64,000 bases of DNA from Ramlibacter tataouinensis (GTDB taxonomy: Bacteria > Pseudomonadota > Gammaproteobacteria > Burkholderiales > Burkholderiaceae_C), in NCBI RefSeq assembly GCF_001580455.1, contig NZ_CP010951.1, positions 372,001 through 436,000 of the forward strand, given 5' to 3'. The notes under the pieces are model-generated. The model had not been told where the DNA came from. It did not search any database and saw only the letters and a program-made list of their open reading frames with translations. Below, piece by piece: positions 1 to 10,128 of the stretch. Within the stretch, counting starts at the first letter, position 1; the number at the start of each line of letters is the position of its first letter. The translations under genes and the position numbers were made by a program.

Positions 1-504
1 GCCCGCCGACGCGTTGCACACGGTGATAGTGCCGGCCTGGAAGGCGCCGCTGGCCAGCCGGGCGGCGCCGTTAGGGGCATAGGAAACGTAGCGCTGGACA
101 TTCAGGTTCCCGCTCACGCGCAGCTCACCCGGAAAGGCCTGGGCGCGCGTGACGACCGGCTCACCGGCCTCTCGCATGCCGTTGTTGTTGGCGTCGTGGA
201 ACACGATCCAGCCCTGCTCCCAGCCGCCCGAGGCCGCGCATGACACCCCATTGGCCGACTTGCACACGGCCACCCGGCTGTTGCGCTTGATGGCTTCGCT
301 GCGTGCCATCGTGAAGCCGGCGAAAAGGTCTTGGGAGGCCGAAGTAAGCCGGGACCAGCGCATCAAGCCGGTCATGGACGGCACGGCTGCACCCGCGAGC
401 ACCGCGGCAACGGCGACGACGGCCATCAGTTCGACCAGCGTGAAGCCACGCGATGTGCCAGGCCTGGAGTGGCTGCGGCTCGGGATCTGCGAAGAGGTTC
501 TCAT
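1..504 (-). CDS. GspH/FimT-family type IV pseudopilin (partial, 3' end outside window)
   Basis: Reading the minus strand from the ATG at 504 gives 168 codons without a stop, running off the left edge. The N-terminus is a type III (prepilin) signal: a basic leader of about 20 residues ending in SRG, then FTLVELMAVVAVAAVLAGAA, so PilD-type cleavage would fall after Gly20. The following soluble part (SQDLFAGFTMARSEAIKRNS, then a WEQGWIVFHD segment) is the usual pattern of GspH/FimT minor pseudopilins, which prime or cap type IV pili or type II secretion pseudopili at the inner membrane. No clear Shine-Dalgarno precedes the start. Whether it belongs to a pilus or a secretion system cannot be told because the neighbours lie outside the window. 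Confidence 0.85.
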   Translation of the reverse strand, partial: MRTSSQIPSRSHSRPGTSRGFTLVELMAVVAVAAVLAGAAVPSMTGLMRWSRLTSASQDLFAGFTMARSEAIKRNSRVAVCKSANGVSCAASGGWEQGWIVFHDANNNGMREAGEPVVTRAQAFPGELRVSGNLNVQRYVSYAPNGAARLASGAFQAGTITVCNASAG

Positions 505-655
505 GGCGCTCGGAGGAAGGACGGGTTGGGGACGGCGCAACCTTATTGCGCATGAGCTCAGCTCAACAGCGAAATTGACCCGGCGGTTTGTGCGACGAAA
601 TTCGCATGCACATCCCGCGAGTGACTAAGATCACCAGCGCACCGCTTTCAAGCCC

Positions 656-1633
656 ATGCCCGTCGCCCGCCGAGTCCTTCTTGTCGCCACCGCCGCGGCC
701 GCGGCCGCGCCCCATCGCCTGCTGCAGGCGCAGCCCAGGACCCAGTCCTGGCCGCTGCAGGCACCACGGCGCACCGGCATCCACGACGTCGCGCCGGCGC
801 CGGACGGCGGTGTGTGGTTCACGGCGCAGGCCAGCGGGCATCTCGGCTGGTTCGAGCCGAAGAGCGGTCGCACCGAGCTGGTGGCCCTCGGATCGGGTTC
901 GTCGCCGCATGGCGTGATCCAGGGTCCCGACAAGGCGGCCTGGATCACCGACAGCGGACAGAACGCGATCGCCAGGGTCGGCTGGCCCGACCGCAAGGTG
1001 CAGACCTTCCCGCTGCCCGCAGGCACGCCTTACGCGAACCTCAACACCTGCGCCTTCGACGGCGACGGCGACCTCTGGTTCACGGGCCAGGGCGGCTTTC
1101 TGGGCAAGGTGACCCCGAAGACGGGCGAGGTGAGCGTCAAGCAGGCCCCCCGCGGCCGTGGGCCCTACGGCATCTGCGCCACCCCTGCCGGTGACGTGTG
1201 GTGGTGTTCATTGGCGGGATCGTTCATCGCGCGGGTGGACCGCAAGACCGGCGACTCCACGGTCGTCGAGCCGCCGACCCGCAACCAGGGCGCGCGGCGG
1301 GTCTGGAGCGACAGCCATGGCCGCATCTGGGTCAGCGAATGGAACAGCGGCCAGCTGGCGGTGCACGATCCCCGGGCCCGCAGCTGGCGGCAGTGGAAAC
1401 TGCCGGGCAGCAGCCCGCAGGCCTATGCCGTTTACGTCGACGAGCACGACATCGTCTGGGTCAGCGATTTCGGCGGCAATGCGGTCTTCTCCTTCGACCC
1501 GCGCAGCGAGAAGTTCGAGCGCTTTGCCTTCCCGCGCGAAGCCATCAACGTGCGGCAGATCCTGGGCCGTCCCGGCGAGGTCTGGCTGCCCGAAAGCGGC
1601 ACCGAACACATCTCGGTCATCCGTACTTCGTGA
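656..1633 (+). CDS. Streptogramin-lyase-like (Vgb-type) beta-propeller protein
   Basis: 325 residues. The first 25 or so residues (arginine pair, then an Ala-rich stretch ending near LLQAQ) look like an export signal. The rest is a series of six or seven repeats of the form 'DG.G.VWFT....G.L.......G', for example GGVWFTAQ, GDLWFTGQ, GDVWWCS, GRIWVSEW and DIVWVSDF, typical of the Vgb / SMP-30-like beta-propeller. True virginiamycin B lyases open streptogramin B rings with a metal-dependent mechanism, but many chromosomal relatives have no known substrate; I could not confirm the Vgb catalytic residues, so a resistance role is not claimed. It stands alone between the pseudopilin (opposite strand) and the protease gene. 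Confidence 0.7.
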   Translation: MPVARRVLLVATAAAAAAPHRLLQAQPRTQSWPLQAPRRTGIHDVAPAPDGGVWFTAQASGHLGWFEPKSGRTELVALGSGSSPHGVIQGPDKAAWITDSGQNAIARVGWPDRKVQTFPLPAGTPYANLNTCAFDGDGDLWFTGQGGFLGKVTPKTGEVSVKQAPRGRGPYGICATPAGDVWWCSLAGSFIARVDRKTGDSTVVEPPTRNQGARRVWSDSHGRIWVSEWNSGQLAVHDPRARSWRQWKLPGSSPQAYAVYVDEHDIVWVSDFGGNAVFSFDPRSEKFERFAFPREAINVRQILGRPGEVWLPESGTEHISVIRTS

Positions 1634-1643
1634 CAATTGTCAC
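1630..1643. repeat. 14-bp perfect palindrome overlapping a stop codon
   Basis: GTGACAATTGTCAC is a perfect palindrome whose third to fifth bases form the stop codon of the propeller gene. It lies about 40 bp upstream of a plausible -10 (TATACT, 1683-1688) for the protease gene, so it may be an operator. A second inverted repeat (ACCGCC and GGCGGT, 1655-1673) follows it. No regulator is assigned. Confidence 0.4.
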
Positions 1644-1741
1644 ACCAATGGCTTAACCGCCTTGGCTCGGCGGTAAGAAGCCTATACTCCAGCGTGAACT
1701 TTTGGCGCAATCTGCGCCGGCTCACCGCTGAGAGATCGACC

Positions 1742-3259
<1,518 letters not shown>

Positions 3260-3295
3260 GCTGCCGCGCGCGGTTCATCTCTCGGCGCGCGCAGC
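3260..3295 (+). terminator. Stem-loop directly after the protease gene
   Basis: Begins one base after the protease stop: GCTGCCGCGCGC pairs with GCGCGCGCAGC around a 13-nt loop, with one bulge. No T-run follows, so it is either a Rho-assisted terminator or an mRNA-stabilising hairpin. Confidence 0.4.
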
Positions 3296-3318
3296 CCAGA
3301 ATCAGCTGCCTGCTGAGC

Positions 3319-3346
3319 TTGCAACTCGGTGCGCGTGGTCTAAAGT
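3319..3346 (+). promoter_or_regulatory. Candidate sigma-70 promoter for the GYD protein
   Basis: TTGCAA (3319-3324), a 16-bp spacer and TAAAGT (3341-3346) lie 54 bp upstream of the ATG at 3400. Only two mismatches to the -10 and two to the -35 consensus, but no experimental support. Confidence 0.45.
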
Positions 3347-3399
3347 TTTCGGCATCGCCGCGCCCGCGGCGTTTCCTGTCCTCAGACCTGGAGACCAAC

Positions 3400-3693
3400 A
3401 TGCCAACATTCATCGCGCTGGCGAAGTTCACCGAGCAGGGCCTTCGCAACATCAAGGGCACGGTCGACCGCGCCGACGCGGCGCGCAAGGCCGCCGAGGC
3501 CTTCGGGGCGACGATCAAGGACATCTACTGGGTGCAAGGTCAATACGACATCGTCATCCTGCTGGAGGCCAAGGACGACACATCAGCCAACGCTTTCAGC
3601 CTGGCGACCGCCGCCCAAGGCAATGTGCAGTTCCAGACCCTGCGCGCGATCACCCGCGACGAGATGAAGCAGGTGCTGGCGAAGCTGCCCTAG
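3400..3693 (+). CDS. GYD domain-containing protein
   Basis: 97 residues, start ATG at 3400 behind CTGGAG. The sequence (PTFIALAKFTEQGLRNIKGT, then AEAFGATIKDIYWVQGQYDIV and a C-terminal TRDEMKQVL) is a full-length match to the small GYD family, whose members are short ferredoxin-fold-like cytosolic proteins of unknown function; GQYD is the signature of the family here. It is a single-gene unit with its own candidate promoter, between the protease and the convergent SpoVR gene. Confidence 0.85.
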   Translation: MPTFIALAKFTEQGLRNIKGTVDRADAARKAAEAFGATIKDIYWVQGQYDIVILLEAKDDTSANAFSLATAAQGNVQFQTLRAITRDEMKQVLAKLP

Positions 3694-3714
3694 TTACAAG
3701 AGGATCTGGCCGAT

Positions 3715-5250
3715 CTAGCTGTTGTTGTGATGCGGCGCTGGCGTCACTTCCCAGTGCTGCAGCACGCGGTCGTGGCTGTCGACGCTTTCGAGCCGCACCC
3801 GGAAGCCCCACAGCCGCGCCACGTGCTTGACGACCTCCTCCGCGCTGTTGTCCAGCGGGCGGTCGTTGTGGCGCGTGTGGCGCAAGGTCAGTGAACGGTC
3901 GCCGCGCAGGTTGACGTTCCAGACCTGGATGTTCGGCTCGCGCCAGTTGAGGTCATGCTGGCGCGACAGTGACTCGCGCACCCGGCGGTAGCCGAACTCG
4001 TCGTGGATGGCCGAGACCTCCAGTTCCTTCTGGGTGGCGTCATCGACCACCGCGAACAGGCGCAGTTCGCGCATCAGGTTCGGCGAGAGGTACTGCCCGA
4101 TGAAACTCTCGTCCTTGAAGTGCCGCATGGCGTAGTCCAGCGTCTTTCGCCAGTCCGAACCGGCCACTTCGGGGAACCACTGCCGGTCCTCCTCCGTCGG
4201 GTTCTCGCACATGCGCCGGATGTCGCTGAACATGTTGAAGCCCAGCGCATACGGATTGATGCCGCCGTACGCCGGATGGCCGACCGGAGGCTGGAACACC
4301 ACGTTGGTGTGCGAGCTCAGGATCTCCATCATGTAGCCCTCGGTCAGGAGGCCCTGGTCGTACATGTCGTTGAGCAGGGTGTAGTGCCAGAAGGTCGCCC
4401 AGCCCTCGTTCATCACCTGCGTCTGGCGCTGGGGATAGAAGTACTGCGCGATCTTGCGCACGATGCGCACGATCTCGCGCTGCCATGGGTCCAGCAAGGG
4501 CGCATTCTTCTCGATGAAGTACAGAATGTTCTCCTGCGGCTCCTCGGGGAATCGCCGATGCTCCTTCTTGGACTGCTTGCCTGCCGACTTCGGCAACGTG
4601 CGCCACATGTCGTTCACCTGCTGCTGCAGGTAGGCCTCGCGCTCCTTGCGGCGCGTCTGCTCCTCCATCATGGAGATCTTCTGCGGCCGGCGGTAGCGGT
4701 CCACGCCGTAGTTCATGAGCGCGTGGCAGGCGTCCAGCACCTCCTCGACCGCATCCAGCCCGTGGCGCTCCTCGCATTCGGCGATGTACGACTTGGCATA
4801 CACCAGGTAGTCGATGATGGAACTGGCGTCCGTCCACATCCGGAACAGGTAGTTCCCCTTGAAAAAGGAGTTGTGGCCGAAGCAGGCGTGCGCCATGACC
4901 AGCGCCTGCATCGGCATGGTGTTCTCCTCCATCAGGTAGGCGATGCAGGGATCGGAATTGATCACGATCTCGTAGGCCAGCCCCATGTGGCCGCGACGGT
5001 AGCTCTTCTCGCTGGAGATGAATTGCTTGCCGAACGACCAATGGCGGTAGTTCACCGGCATGCCGACGGAGGCATAGGCATCCAGCATCTGCTCCGCGGA
5101 AATCAGCTCCAGCTGCACCGGGTAGGTGTCCAGCCCGTACTTGTGGGCAGTGTTCTTGATCGCCTCGAAATATTCCTCGATCAGCTCGAAGGTCCAGTCC
5201 GAGGGACTGGGCAGGCGCTTGGCCCTGACCGGGACGTCGTCGCCATTCAT
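3715..5250 (-). CDS. SpoVR family protein (YcgB-like)
   Basis: 511 residues from the ATG at 5250, preceded by GGAGG; the length equals that of E. coli YcgB (about 510). The protein is conserved throughout (LIEEYFEAIKN near the start, then LVMAHACFGHNSFFKGNY, NEGWATFWHYT and GINPYALGFNMF), all characteristic of SpoVR. SpoVR was named for a spore cortex role in Bacillus but is widespread in non-sporulating proteobacteria, where its biochemical activity is unknown; the conserved His/Glu motifs (HACFGHNSFF, NEGWATFWH) hint at metal binding, which is my inference. Last gene of the PrkA-YeaH-SpoVR operon, 43 bp after the preceding gene. Confidence 0.93.
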   Translation of the reverse strand: MNGDDVPVRAKRLPSPSDWTFELIEEYFEAIKNTAHKYGLDTYPVQLELISAEQMLDAYASVGMPVNYRHWSFGKQFISSEKSYRRGHMGLAYEIVINSDPCIAYLMEENTMPMQALVMAHACFGHNSFFKGNYLFRMWTDASSIIDYLVYAKSYIAECEERHGLDAVEEVLDACHALMNYGVDRYRRPQKISMMEEQTRRKEREAYLQQQVNDMWRTLPKSAGKQSKKEHRRFPEEPQENILYFIEKNAPLLDPWQREIVRIVRKIAQYFYPQRQTQVMNEGWATFWHYTLLNDMYDQGLLTEGYMMEILSSHTNVVFQPPVGHPAYGGINPYALGFNMFSDIRRMCENPTEEDRQWFPEVAGSDWRKTLDYAMRHFKDESFIGQYLSPNLMRELRLFAVVDDATQKELEVSAIHDEFGYRRVRESLSRQHDLNWREPNIQVWNVNLRGDRSLTLRHTRHNDRPLDNSAEEVVKHVARLWGFRVRLESVDSHDRVLQHWEVTPAPHHNNS

Positions 5251-5293
5251 CTGAGAACCTCCGCCCTGCGGGCTGCGGTGCCATGAGGACGGC

Positions 5294-6574
5294 TCATGCC
5301 GCGCCCGCCCCCGCCGGGCTCTTCTTGAACAGGTCGCGGAACACCGGGAAGATTTGCGCGGGCGTGACGATCTTCTGCATGGCGAAGTTCGTGTTGGCAT
5401 CGCGCACCCGCATGTATTCCTCCCACAGGTTCTGGTCCTCGTCGGCCACCTGCACGTACGCGAAGTAGCGGCACAGCGGCAGCAGCTTGCCGTCCAGCAG
5501 GTCGCGGCACTTGGACGAATCCTGCTGCCAGTTGTCGCCGTCGGAGGCCTGCGCGCCGTAGATGTTCCATTCGCTGCCCATGTAGCGCTCGCGGATGATC
5601 TCGTTCATCAGGACCAGCGCGCTGGACACCACGGTGCCGCCGCTTTCGGTGGCGTGGAAGAACTCGTCCTCCGTCACTTCGGCGGCCTGCGTGTGGTGGC
5701 GGATGAAGATGACGTCGGTGCGCTCGTAGTGCCGCGTGAGGAATAGATACAGCAGGATGAAAAAGCGCTTGGCCAGGTCCTTGCGCGCCTCGTCCATCGA
5801 GCCGGACACGTCCATCAGGCAGAACATCACGGCCTTGCTGGTGGGCAGCGGTTCGCGCACGCGGTGGCGGAAGCGCAGGTCAAACGGGTCCAGGAAGGGA
5901 ACCCGCGCCAGCCGGGCGCGCAGCTGTTCGATCTCGGCCTTGATGGCGTCGATCTCGGACGAAGGCGTCTCCGGCCGGCCTTGCAGGAAGGCCAGGTGTT
6001 CTTCGGCCTTGCGCAGTTCCGCGCGGGCATCGCTGCCCATCGCGATGCGGCGCCCGAGCGCCACGCGCATCGAGCGGACCACGTGCAGGCTGGTGGGATT
6101 GCCTTCCGAGACGAAACCCGCGCGGCGCGTCTTCCACTCCGGCGCATCGGCCAGCAACTGGGTGCGGATCAGCCGGGGCAGCGCCAGGTCGTCGAAGAAG
6201 TAGTTCATGAACTCTTCGCGGCTGATGCGGAAGACGAAGTCGTCTTCGCTCTGCCCGTCGGGCGAGGCGCCGCGGCCACCACCGCCGCCGCCGCCCTGCG
6301 GCCGCGGGATGTGGTCACCCTTGACGTATTCGCGGTTGCCGGGATGCACCGACTCGCGGATGCCGCCGGAGCCATGGTTGAACACGGGCTCCGATACATC
6401 GCGGCGGGGCAAGGTGATGTCCGTGCCCTGTTCGATGTCCCTGATGCTGCGGTCGCCGACCGCCTTGCGCACCGCATCGCGGATCTGGTCGCGATAACGG
6501 CGCAGGAATCGCTCGCGGTTGCCGATGGATTTGTTCTTGCCCGACAACCGCCTGTCGATCACCTGATGGAGCAT
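5294..6574 (-). CDS. YeaH/YhbH family protein (DUF444, VWA-like)
   Basis: 426 residues from the ATG at 6574, which has GGAG eight bases upstream; a start ten codons earlier is possible but less well placed. N-terminal part is basic and ends in a poly-glycine linker (residues 95-101), followed by the conserved FRISREEFMNYFFDDLALP. A von Willebrand A-like fold begins near residue 245 with the MIDAS-type DVSGSM at 255-260. Family members are encoded next to PrkA in most proteobacteria and in Bacillus and act in starvation and stationary-phase physiology (yeaGH in E. coli is RpoS- and nitrogen-starvation-linked). Probably an adaptor or substrate for the neighbouring kinase. Confidence 0.93.
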   Translation of the reverse strand: MLHQVIDRRLSGKNKSIGNRERFLRRYRDQIRDAVRKAVGDRSIRDIEQGTDITLPRRDVSEPVFNHGSGGIRESVHPGNREYVKGDHIPRPQGGGGGGGRGASPDGQSEDDFVFRISREEFMNYFFDDLALPRLIRTQLLADAPEWKTRRAGFVSEGNPTSLHVVRSMRVALGRRIAMGSDARAELRKAEEHLAFLQGRPETPSSEIDAIKAEIEQLRARLARVPFLDPFDLRFRHRVREPLPTSKAVMFCLMDVSGSMDEARKDLAKRFFILLYLFLTRHYERTDVIFIRHHTQAAEVTEDEFFHATESGGTVVSSALVLMNEIIRERYMGSEWNIYGAQASDGDNWQQDSSKCRDLLDGKLLPLCRYFAYVQVADEDQNLWEEYMRVRDANTNFAMQKIVTPAQIFPVFRDLFKKSPAGAGAA

Positions 6575-6635
6575 GGATCGCTCCGGCCTGGAAGGGGAAG
6601 TCACTGGTGCTCCGTCTCGACCCTTTCGTGTTGGC

Positions 6636-8558
6636 TCAGGAACTCTTGCGCACCCGCAGGTACCACTCGCACAGCAGCCGGACCTGGCGATGCGTGTAGC
6701 CCTTTTCGACCATGCGGTTGACGAAGTCCTCGTGCTTCTTCTGCTCGTCGGCGCTGGCCTTGGCGTTGAAGCTGATGACCGGCAGCAGGTCCTCGGTATT
6801 GGAGAACATCTTCTTCTCGATCACCGTGCGCAGCTTCTCGTAGCTTGTCCACACCGGGTTCTTGCCCGCGTTGTTGGCGCGGGCGCGCAGCACGAAGTTC
6901 ACGATCTCGTTGCGGAAGTCCTTGGGGTTGGAAAGTCCCGCGGGCTTCTCGATCTTTTCCAGTTCGGCGTTAAGCGCGGCGCGGTCGAAGATTTCGCCCG
7001 TATCGGTGTCGCGGTACTCCTGGTCCTGGATCCAGAAGTCGGCGTAGGTCACATAGCGGTCGAAGATGTTCTGGCCGTACTCCGAATAGGACTCGAGGTA
7101 CGCGGTCTGGATCTCCTTGCCGATGAACTCCGCATAGCGGGCCGACAGGTGCTCCTTGATGAAGGCAAGGTACTTCTGCTCGATCTCGGCCGGGAACTGC
7201 TCGCGCTCGATCTGCTGTTCGAGCACGTACATCAGATGCACCGGGTTGGCCGCCACCTCGTTGGAGTCGAAGTTGAAAACCTTGGACAGGATCTTGAACG
7301 CGAAGCGCGTCGAGATGCCCGTCATGCCTTCATCGACCCCGGCGTAGTCGCGATATTCCTGGTAGCTCTTGGCCTTGGGATCGGTGTCCTTCAGGTTCTC
7401 GCCGTCGTAGATCTGCATCTTCGAGAAGATGCTCGAGTTCTCCGGCTCCTTCAGGCGCGTCAATACCGAGAACTGCGCCATCATCTTGAGCGTACCGGGC
7501 GCGCACACCGCTTCCTTGAGCGAGGAGTTGCGAATCAGCTTCTCGTAGATCTTGACTTCCTCGTTGACGCGCAGGCAGTACGGCACCTTGACGATGTAGA
7601 TGCGGTCGAGGAAGGCCTCGTTGTTCTTGTTGTTCTTGAACGCCTTCCACTCGCTCTCGTTGCTGTGGGCCATCACGATGCCGTCGAACGGAATCGCGCC
7701 GAAGCCCTCGGTGCCCTTGAAGTTGCCTTCCTGGGTGGCGGTCAGCAGCGGGTGCAGCACCTTAATCGGCGCCTTGAACATCTCGACGAACTCGAGCAGG
7801 CCCTGGTTCGCCAGGCACAGGCCGCCGGAGTAGCTGTAGGCATCCGGGTCATCCTGCGCGTAGGTCTCGAGCTTGCGGATGTCGATCTTGCCGGTCAGCG
7901 AGGAGATGTCCTGGTTGTTCTCGTCGCCTGGCTCGGTCTTGGAAATGGCGATCTGCCGCAGAATGCTCGGGAAGCGCTTGACCACCCGGAACTTGCGGAT
8001 GTCCCCGCCAAATTCCTCGAGGCGTTTGACGGCCCAGGGCGACATGATCCGTTGGGTATAACGGCGCGCGATGCCGAACTGCGATTCGAGGATCGGCGCG
8101 TCTTCCTCGTTGTTGAACAGGCCCAGCGGCGACTCGTTGACCGGAGAGCCCTTGATCGAGTAGAACGGAATCTGCTCCATCAGTTGCTTGAGCCGTTCCG
8201 CGATGGAGGACTTGCCGCCGCCCACCGGCCCGAGCAGGTAGAGGATCTGCTTTTTTTCCTCCAGGCCCTGCGCCGCGTGACGGAAGCACGCGACCACCTG
8301 TTCGATCGGCTCTTCGAGACCGTAGAAATCCTTGAACGCGGGATAGATGCGCACCATCTTGTTGCCGAAGATGCGAGACAGGCGCGGATCGTGGCGGGTG
8401 TCTATCAGCTCCGGTTCTCCGATGGCGGCGAGCATGCGCTCCGCAGCGGTCGCGTAGGCCATCTTGTCGCGCCGGCAGAGGTCGAGATACTCCTCCAGCG
8501 ACAATTCTTCCTCGCGCGTCTGTTCGTATCGCGCCAGGAAATTGCGGACTACATCCAT
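6636..8558 (-). CDS. prkA: PrkA family serine protein kinase (YeaG-like)
   Basis: 640 residues from the ATG at 8558 behind a strong GAAGGAGGTT ribosome site; E. coli YeaG has 644. An AAA-type P-loop GPVGGGKS lies at residues 110-117 (Lys116), followed by YSIKGSPVNESPLGLF and a HSNESEW motif typical of the family; the C-terminal third is the PrkA kinase domain. Cytosolic; in E. coli and Bacillus the protein phosphorylates a small protein or acts as an ATP-dependent protease-like regulator in stationary phase. First gene of the three-gene stress operon, 61 bp ahead of the YeaH gene. All three members are intact. Confidence 0.94.
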   Translation of the reverse strand: MDVVRNFLARYEQTREEELSLEEYLDLCRRDKMAYATAAERMLAAIGEPELIDTRHDPRLSRIFGNKMVRIYPAFKDFYGLEEPIEQVVACFRHAAQGLEEKKQILYLLGPVGGGKSSIAERLKQLMEQIPFYSIKGSPVNESPLGLFNNEEDAPILESQFGIARRYTQRIMSPWAVKRLEEFGGDIRKFRVVKRFPSILRQIAISKTEPGDENNQDISSLTGKIDIRKLETYAQDDPDAYSYSGGLCLANQGLLEFVEMFKAPIKVLHPLLTATQEGNFKGTEGFGAIPFDGIVMAHSNESEWKAFKNNKNNEAFLDRIYIVKVPYCLRVNEEVKIYEKLIRNSSLKEAVCAPGTLKMMAQFSVLTRLKEPENSSIFSKMQIYDGENLKDTDPKAKSYQEYRDYAGVDEGMTGISTRFAFKILSKVFNFDSNEVAANPVHLMYVLEQQIEREQFPAEIEQKYLAFIKEHLSARYAEFIGKEIQTAYLESYSEYGQNIFDRYVTYADFWIQDQEYRDTDTGEIFDRAALNAELEKIEKPAGLSNPKDFRNEIVNFVLRARANNAGKNPVWTSYEKLRTVIEKKMFSNTEDLLPVISFNAKASADEQKKHEDFVNRMVEKGYTHRQVRLLCEWYLRVRKSS

Positions 8559-8616
8559 GGAACCTCCTTCGGGTCGTGCGCCTGCAGTACAGCAGTGACC
8601 AACCCCCGGTCGCCCC

Positions 8617-8643
8617 ACTGTACTCCACGTGCGCGTGTGTCAA
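8617..8643 (-). promoter_or_regulatory. Candidate promoter of the prkA operon
   Basis: On the minus strand TTGACA (8643-8638) is followed after 15 bp by TACAGT (8622-8617), about 60 bp before the prkA start codon. The -35 is perfect but the spacer is two bases short of optimal, so activity may need another factor. Confidence 0.4.
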
Positions 8644-9148
8644 ACAACATAGGCTGTAAGCGGAAATCTGCGTTCACTGTAGGTGATCGGTAGATAAAAA
8701 CAAGGGGCTGCAGTTCCCTAGGGAAAGTGCGCATCGTCGCTGTGCGCGATCTGTGCGTCGACCTGCTGCGCCATGTTTCGATCACGCACACGCACCATCA
8801 ACGAGCATGCATGACTCGAAATGCGTTCTTTGGTGAGCATCAATGGGCGTTCAATGGCGAGAGCTCGCCGCCGGGAGCGACTGCAGCTTTACACAGCCCT
8901 GCGCGGCGACATGCCGAATTGCGCGCACATGTCGCTTGCAAAAAACACTTCGCTGATCGTGCGCCTGGCGCGTTGCGCGCCGGCTTCGCGCGCCTCGCCG
9001 CAGCAACGCGCAACGGCACGGCCGGAACCGCGGCGGGTCGATGCCGCGGGCCTGACCGATGCCGGCATCGGCGCCGGGCCGGCGGCGACTGCGCAGCGGC
9101 CGGGCGCTCAGGCCCGGATGCCGGCCAAGCGCCGTGGCGTGGAGCGCG
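8644..9148. other. Gene-free region between prkA and the amidohydrolase
   Basis: Together with the prkA leader this is the only stretch above 300 bp without a credible gene. It is the 5' side of prkA and the 3' side of the amidohydrolase gene. Open frames on both strands (for example plus 8821-9198) are Arg/Ala/Pro-rich with no recognisable fold. GC-rich GCGCAA/TTGCGC repeats occur around 8940-9010. I see no tRNA, terminator with a T-run or mobile element. A long untranslated leader or a small RNA is possible but not supported. Confidence 0.5.
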
Positions 9149-10024
9149 TCACGCGCCCGCGTTGTCCAGGCCCAGCAGCCTCAGCGCGTTGCCCTTGAGG
9201 ATGCCGGGCATGACTTCGGGCTTGAATCCTGCCTCTTCGAAGTCCTTCATCCACCGATCAGGCGTGATCAGCGGGTAGTCGCTGCCGAACAGCACGCGGT
9301 CCTTCAGCAGGGTGTTGGCGTACTGGATGAGCTGCTTCGGAAAGTACTTCGGGCTCCAGCCGGACAGGTCGATCCAGACGTTGGGCTTGTGCGTTGCCAC
9401 GGACAGGGCTTCGTCCTGCCAGGGGAAGCTCGGGTGCGCCATGATGATCTGCATGTCCGGGAAGTCGATCGCCACGTCATCCAGGTGCATGGGGTTGCTG
9501 TACTCCAGCCGCAGGCCGCCGCCGCAACGCATCCCCGAGCCGATGCCGCTGTGGCCCGTGTGAAAGGTGGCCGGCAACTTGTGGGCATTGATGACTTCGT
9601 AGATCGGCCAGGCCATCCGGTCGTAAGGGTGGTAGCCCTGCACGGTGGGATGGAACTTGAAGCCCTTGACGCCCTCCTCCTTGATGAGCCGCTCGGCTTC
9701 GCGCGCGCCCATCTTGCCCTTGTGCGGGTCGACGCTGGCGAAGCAGATCATCATGTCGCTGTTTTCGCGCGCGGCCTGCGCGATCTCCTCGTTCGGGATG
9801 CGCCTGCGGCCGAGCTGGGCTTCGCTGTCCACCGTGAACATCACCAGGCCGATCCTGCGCTCGCGGTAGTAGGCGATGGTCTCGGCGATGGTCGGCCGCC
9901 GGTTGGAGCGGAAGTACTTGTCGGCGGCCCGGTCGTACTCTTCGCCGTAGTTGTCGAAGGGATTCCAGCAGCTGACTTCGGCATGCGTGTGCATGTCGAT
10001 GGCAATGAGGTTGGCGTGGTCCAT
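9149..10024 (-). CDS. Amidohydrolase family protein (ACMSD / gamma-resorcylate decarboxylase-like)
   Basis: 291 residues from the ATG at 10024 with GGAGA upstream. The metal-binding HxH motif appears at once (IDMHTHAE, His12 and His14); FKFHPTVQGY, TFHTGHSG and IMAHPSFPW supply the other histidines and LFGSDYPL near residue 255 the catalytic aspartate. This layout is that of amidohydrolase_2 proteins, many of which are non-hydrolytic decarboxylases or hydratases of aromatic acids (ACMSD, LigW, LigJ types). It is transcribed divergently from the crotonase/CoA ligase genes and probably works on the same substrate family; the exact reaction cannot be read from sequence. Confidence 0.85.
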   Translation of the reverse strand: MDHANLIAIDMHTHAEVSCWNPFDNYGEEYDRAADKYFRSNRRPTIAETIAYYRERRIGLVMFTVDSEAQLGRRRIPNEEIAQAARENSDMMICFASVDPHKGKMGAREAERLIKEEGVKGFKFHPTVQGYHPYDRMAWPIYEVINAHKLPATFHTGHSGIGSGMRCGGGLRLEYSNPMHLDDVAIDFPDMQIIMAHPSFPWQDEALSVATHKPNVWIDLSGWSPKYFPKQLIQYANTLLKDRVLFGSDYPLITPDRWMKDFEEAGFKPEVMPGILKGNALRLLGLDNAGA

Positions 10025-10073
10025 CTCGTCTCCCGCGGGCCGTGAAGCTAGGGTAAGTCCTAGCACGTCCGCC

Positions 10074-10104
10074 TTGAACTGATTATGATCTATAACAAAT
10101 AATC
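10074..10104. promoter_or_regulatory. Divergent promoter region with inverted-repeat operator
   Basis: GATTAT and ATAATC form a perfect 6-bp inverted repeat with a 12-bp spacer at 10081-10104, in an AT-rich island inside very GC-rich DNA. On the plus strand TTGAAC (10074-10079) with an 18-bp spacer to AATAAT (10098-10103) could drive the crotonase gene; on the minus strand CATAAT (10087-10082) could be the -10 of the amidohydrolase gene. The symmetry and position suit a MarR dimer, and a MarR gene closes the cluster at 15651. Regulator assignment is inference. Confidence 0.5.
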
Positions 10105-10128
10105 CCGCCAACCGGCAAATGTGACCCC

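Noticed and set aside
656..1633. Calling the propeller gene an antibiotic-resistance gene (vgb)
   Set aside because: Chromosomal Vgb-like propellers are common and mostly of unknown function; the active-site residues could not be confirmed and an export signal is present.
1637..1741. Upstream in-frame start of the protease
   Set aside because: It would place 35 hydrophilic and basic residues before an evident signal peptide, and overlaps the putative promoter.
6573..8693. 706-codon open frame on the plus strand opposite prkA
   Set aside because: It is the antisense of a clearly conserved kinase gene; the product is a Leu/Val/Arg/Glu-rich low-complexity sequence with no family features, a usual by-product of high-GC codon use.
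8821..9198. 125-codon plus-strand frame in the gene-free region, and a roughly 50-codon minus-strand frame ending near 8910
   Set aside because: Both have skewed Arg/Ala/Pro composition, no ribosome site and no recognisable motif; the plus frame runs into the amidohydrolase gene.
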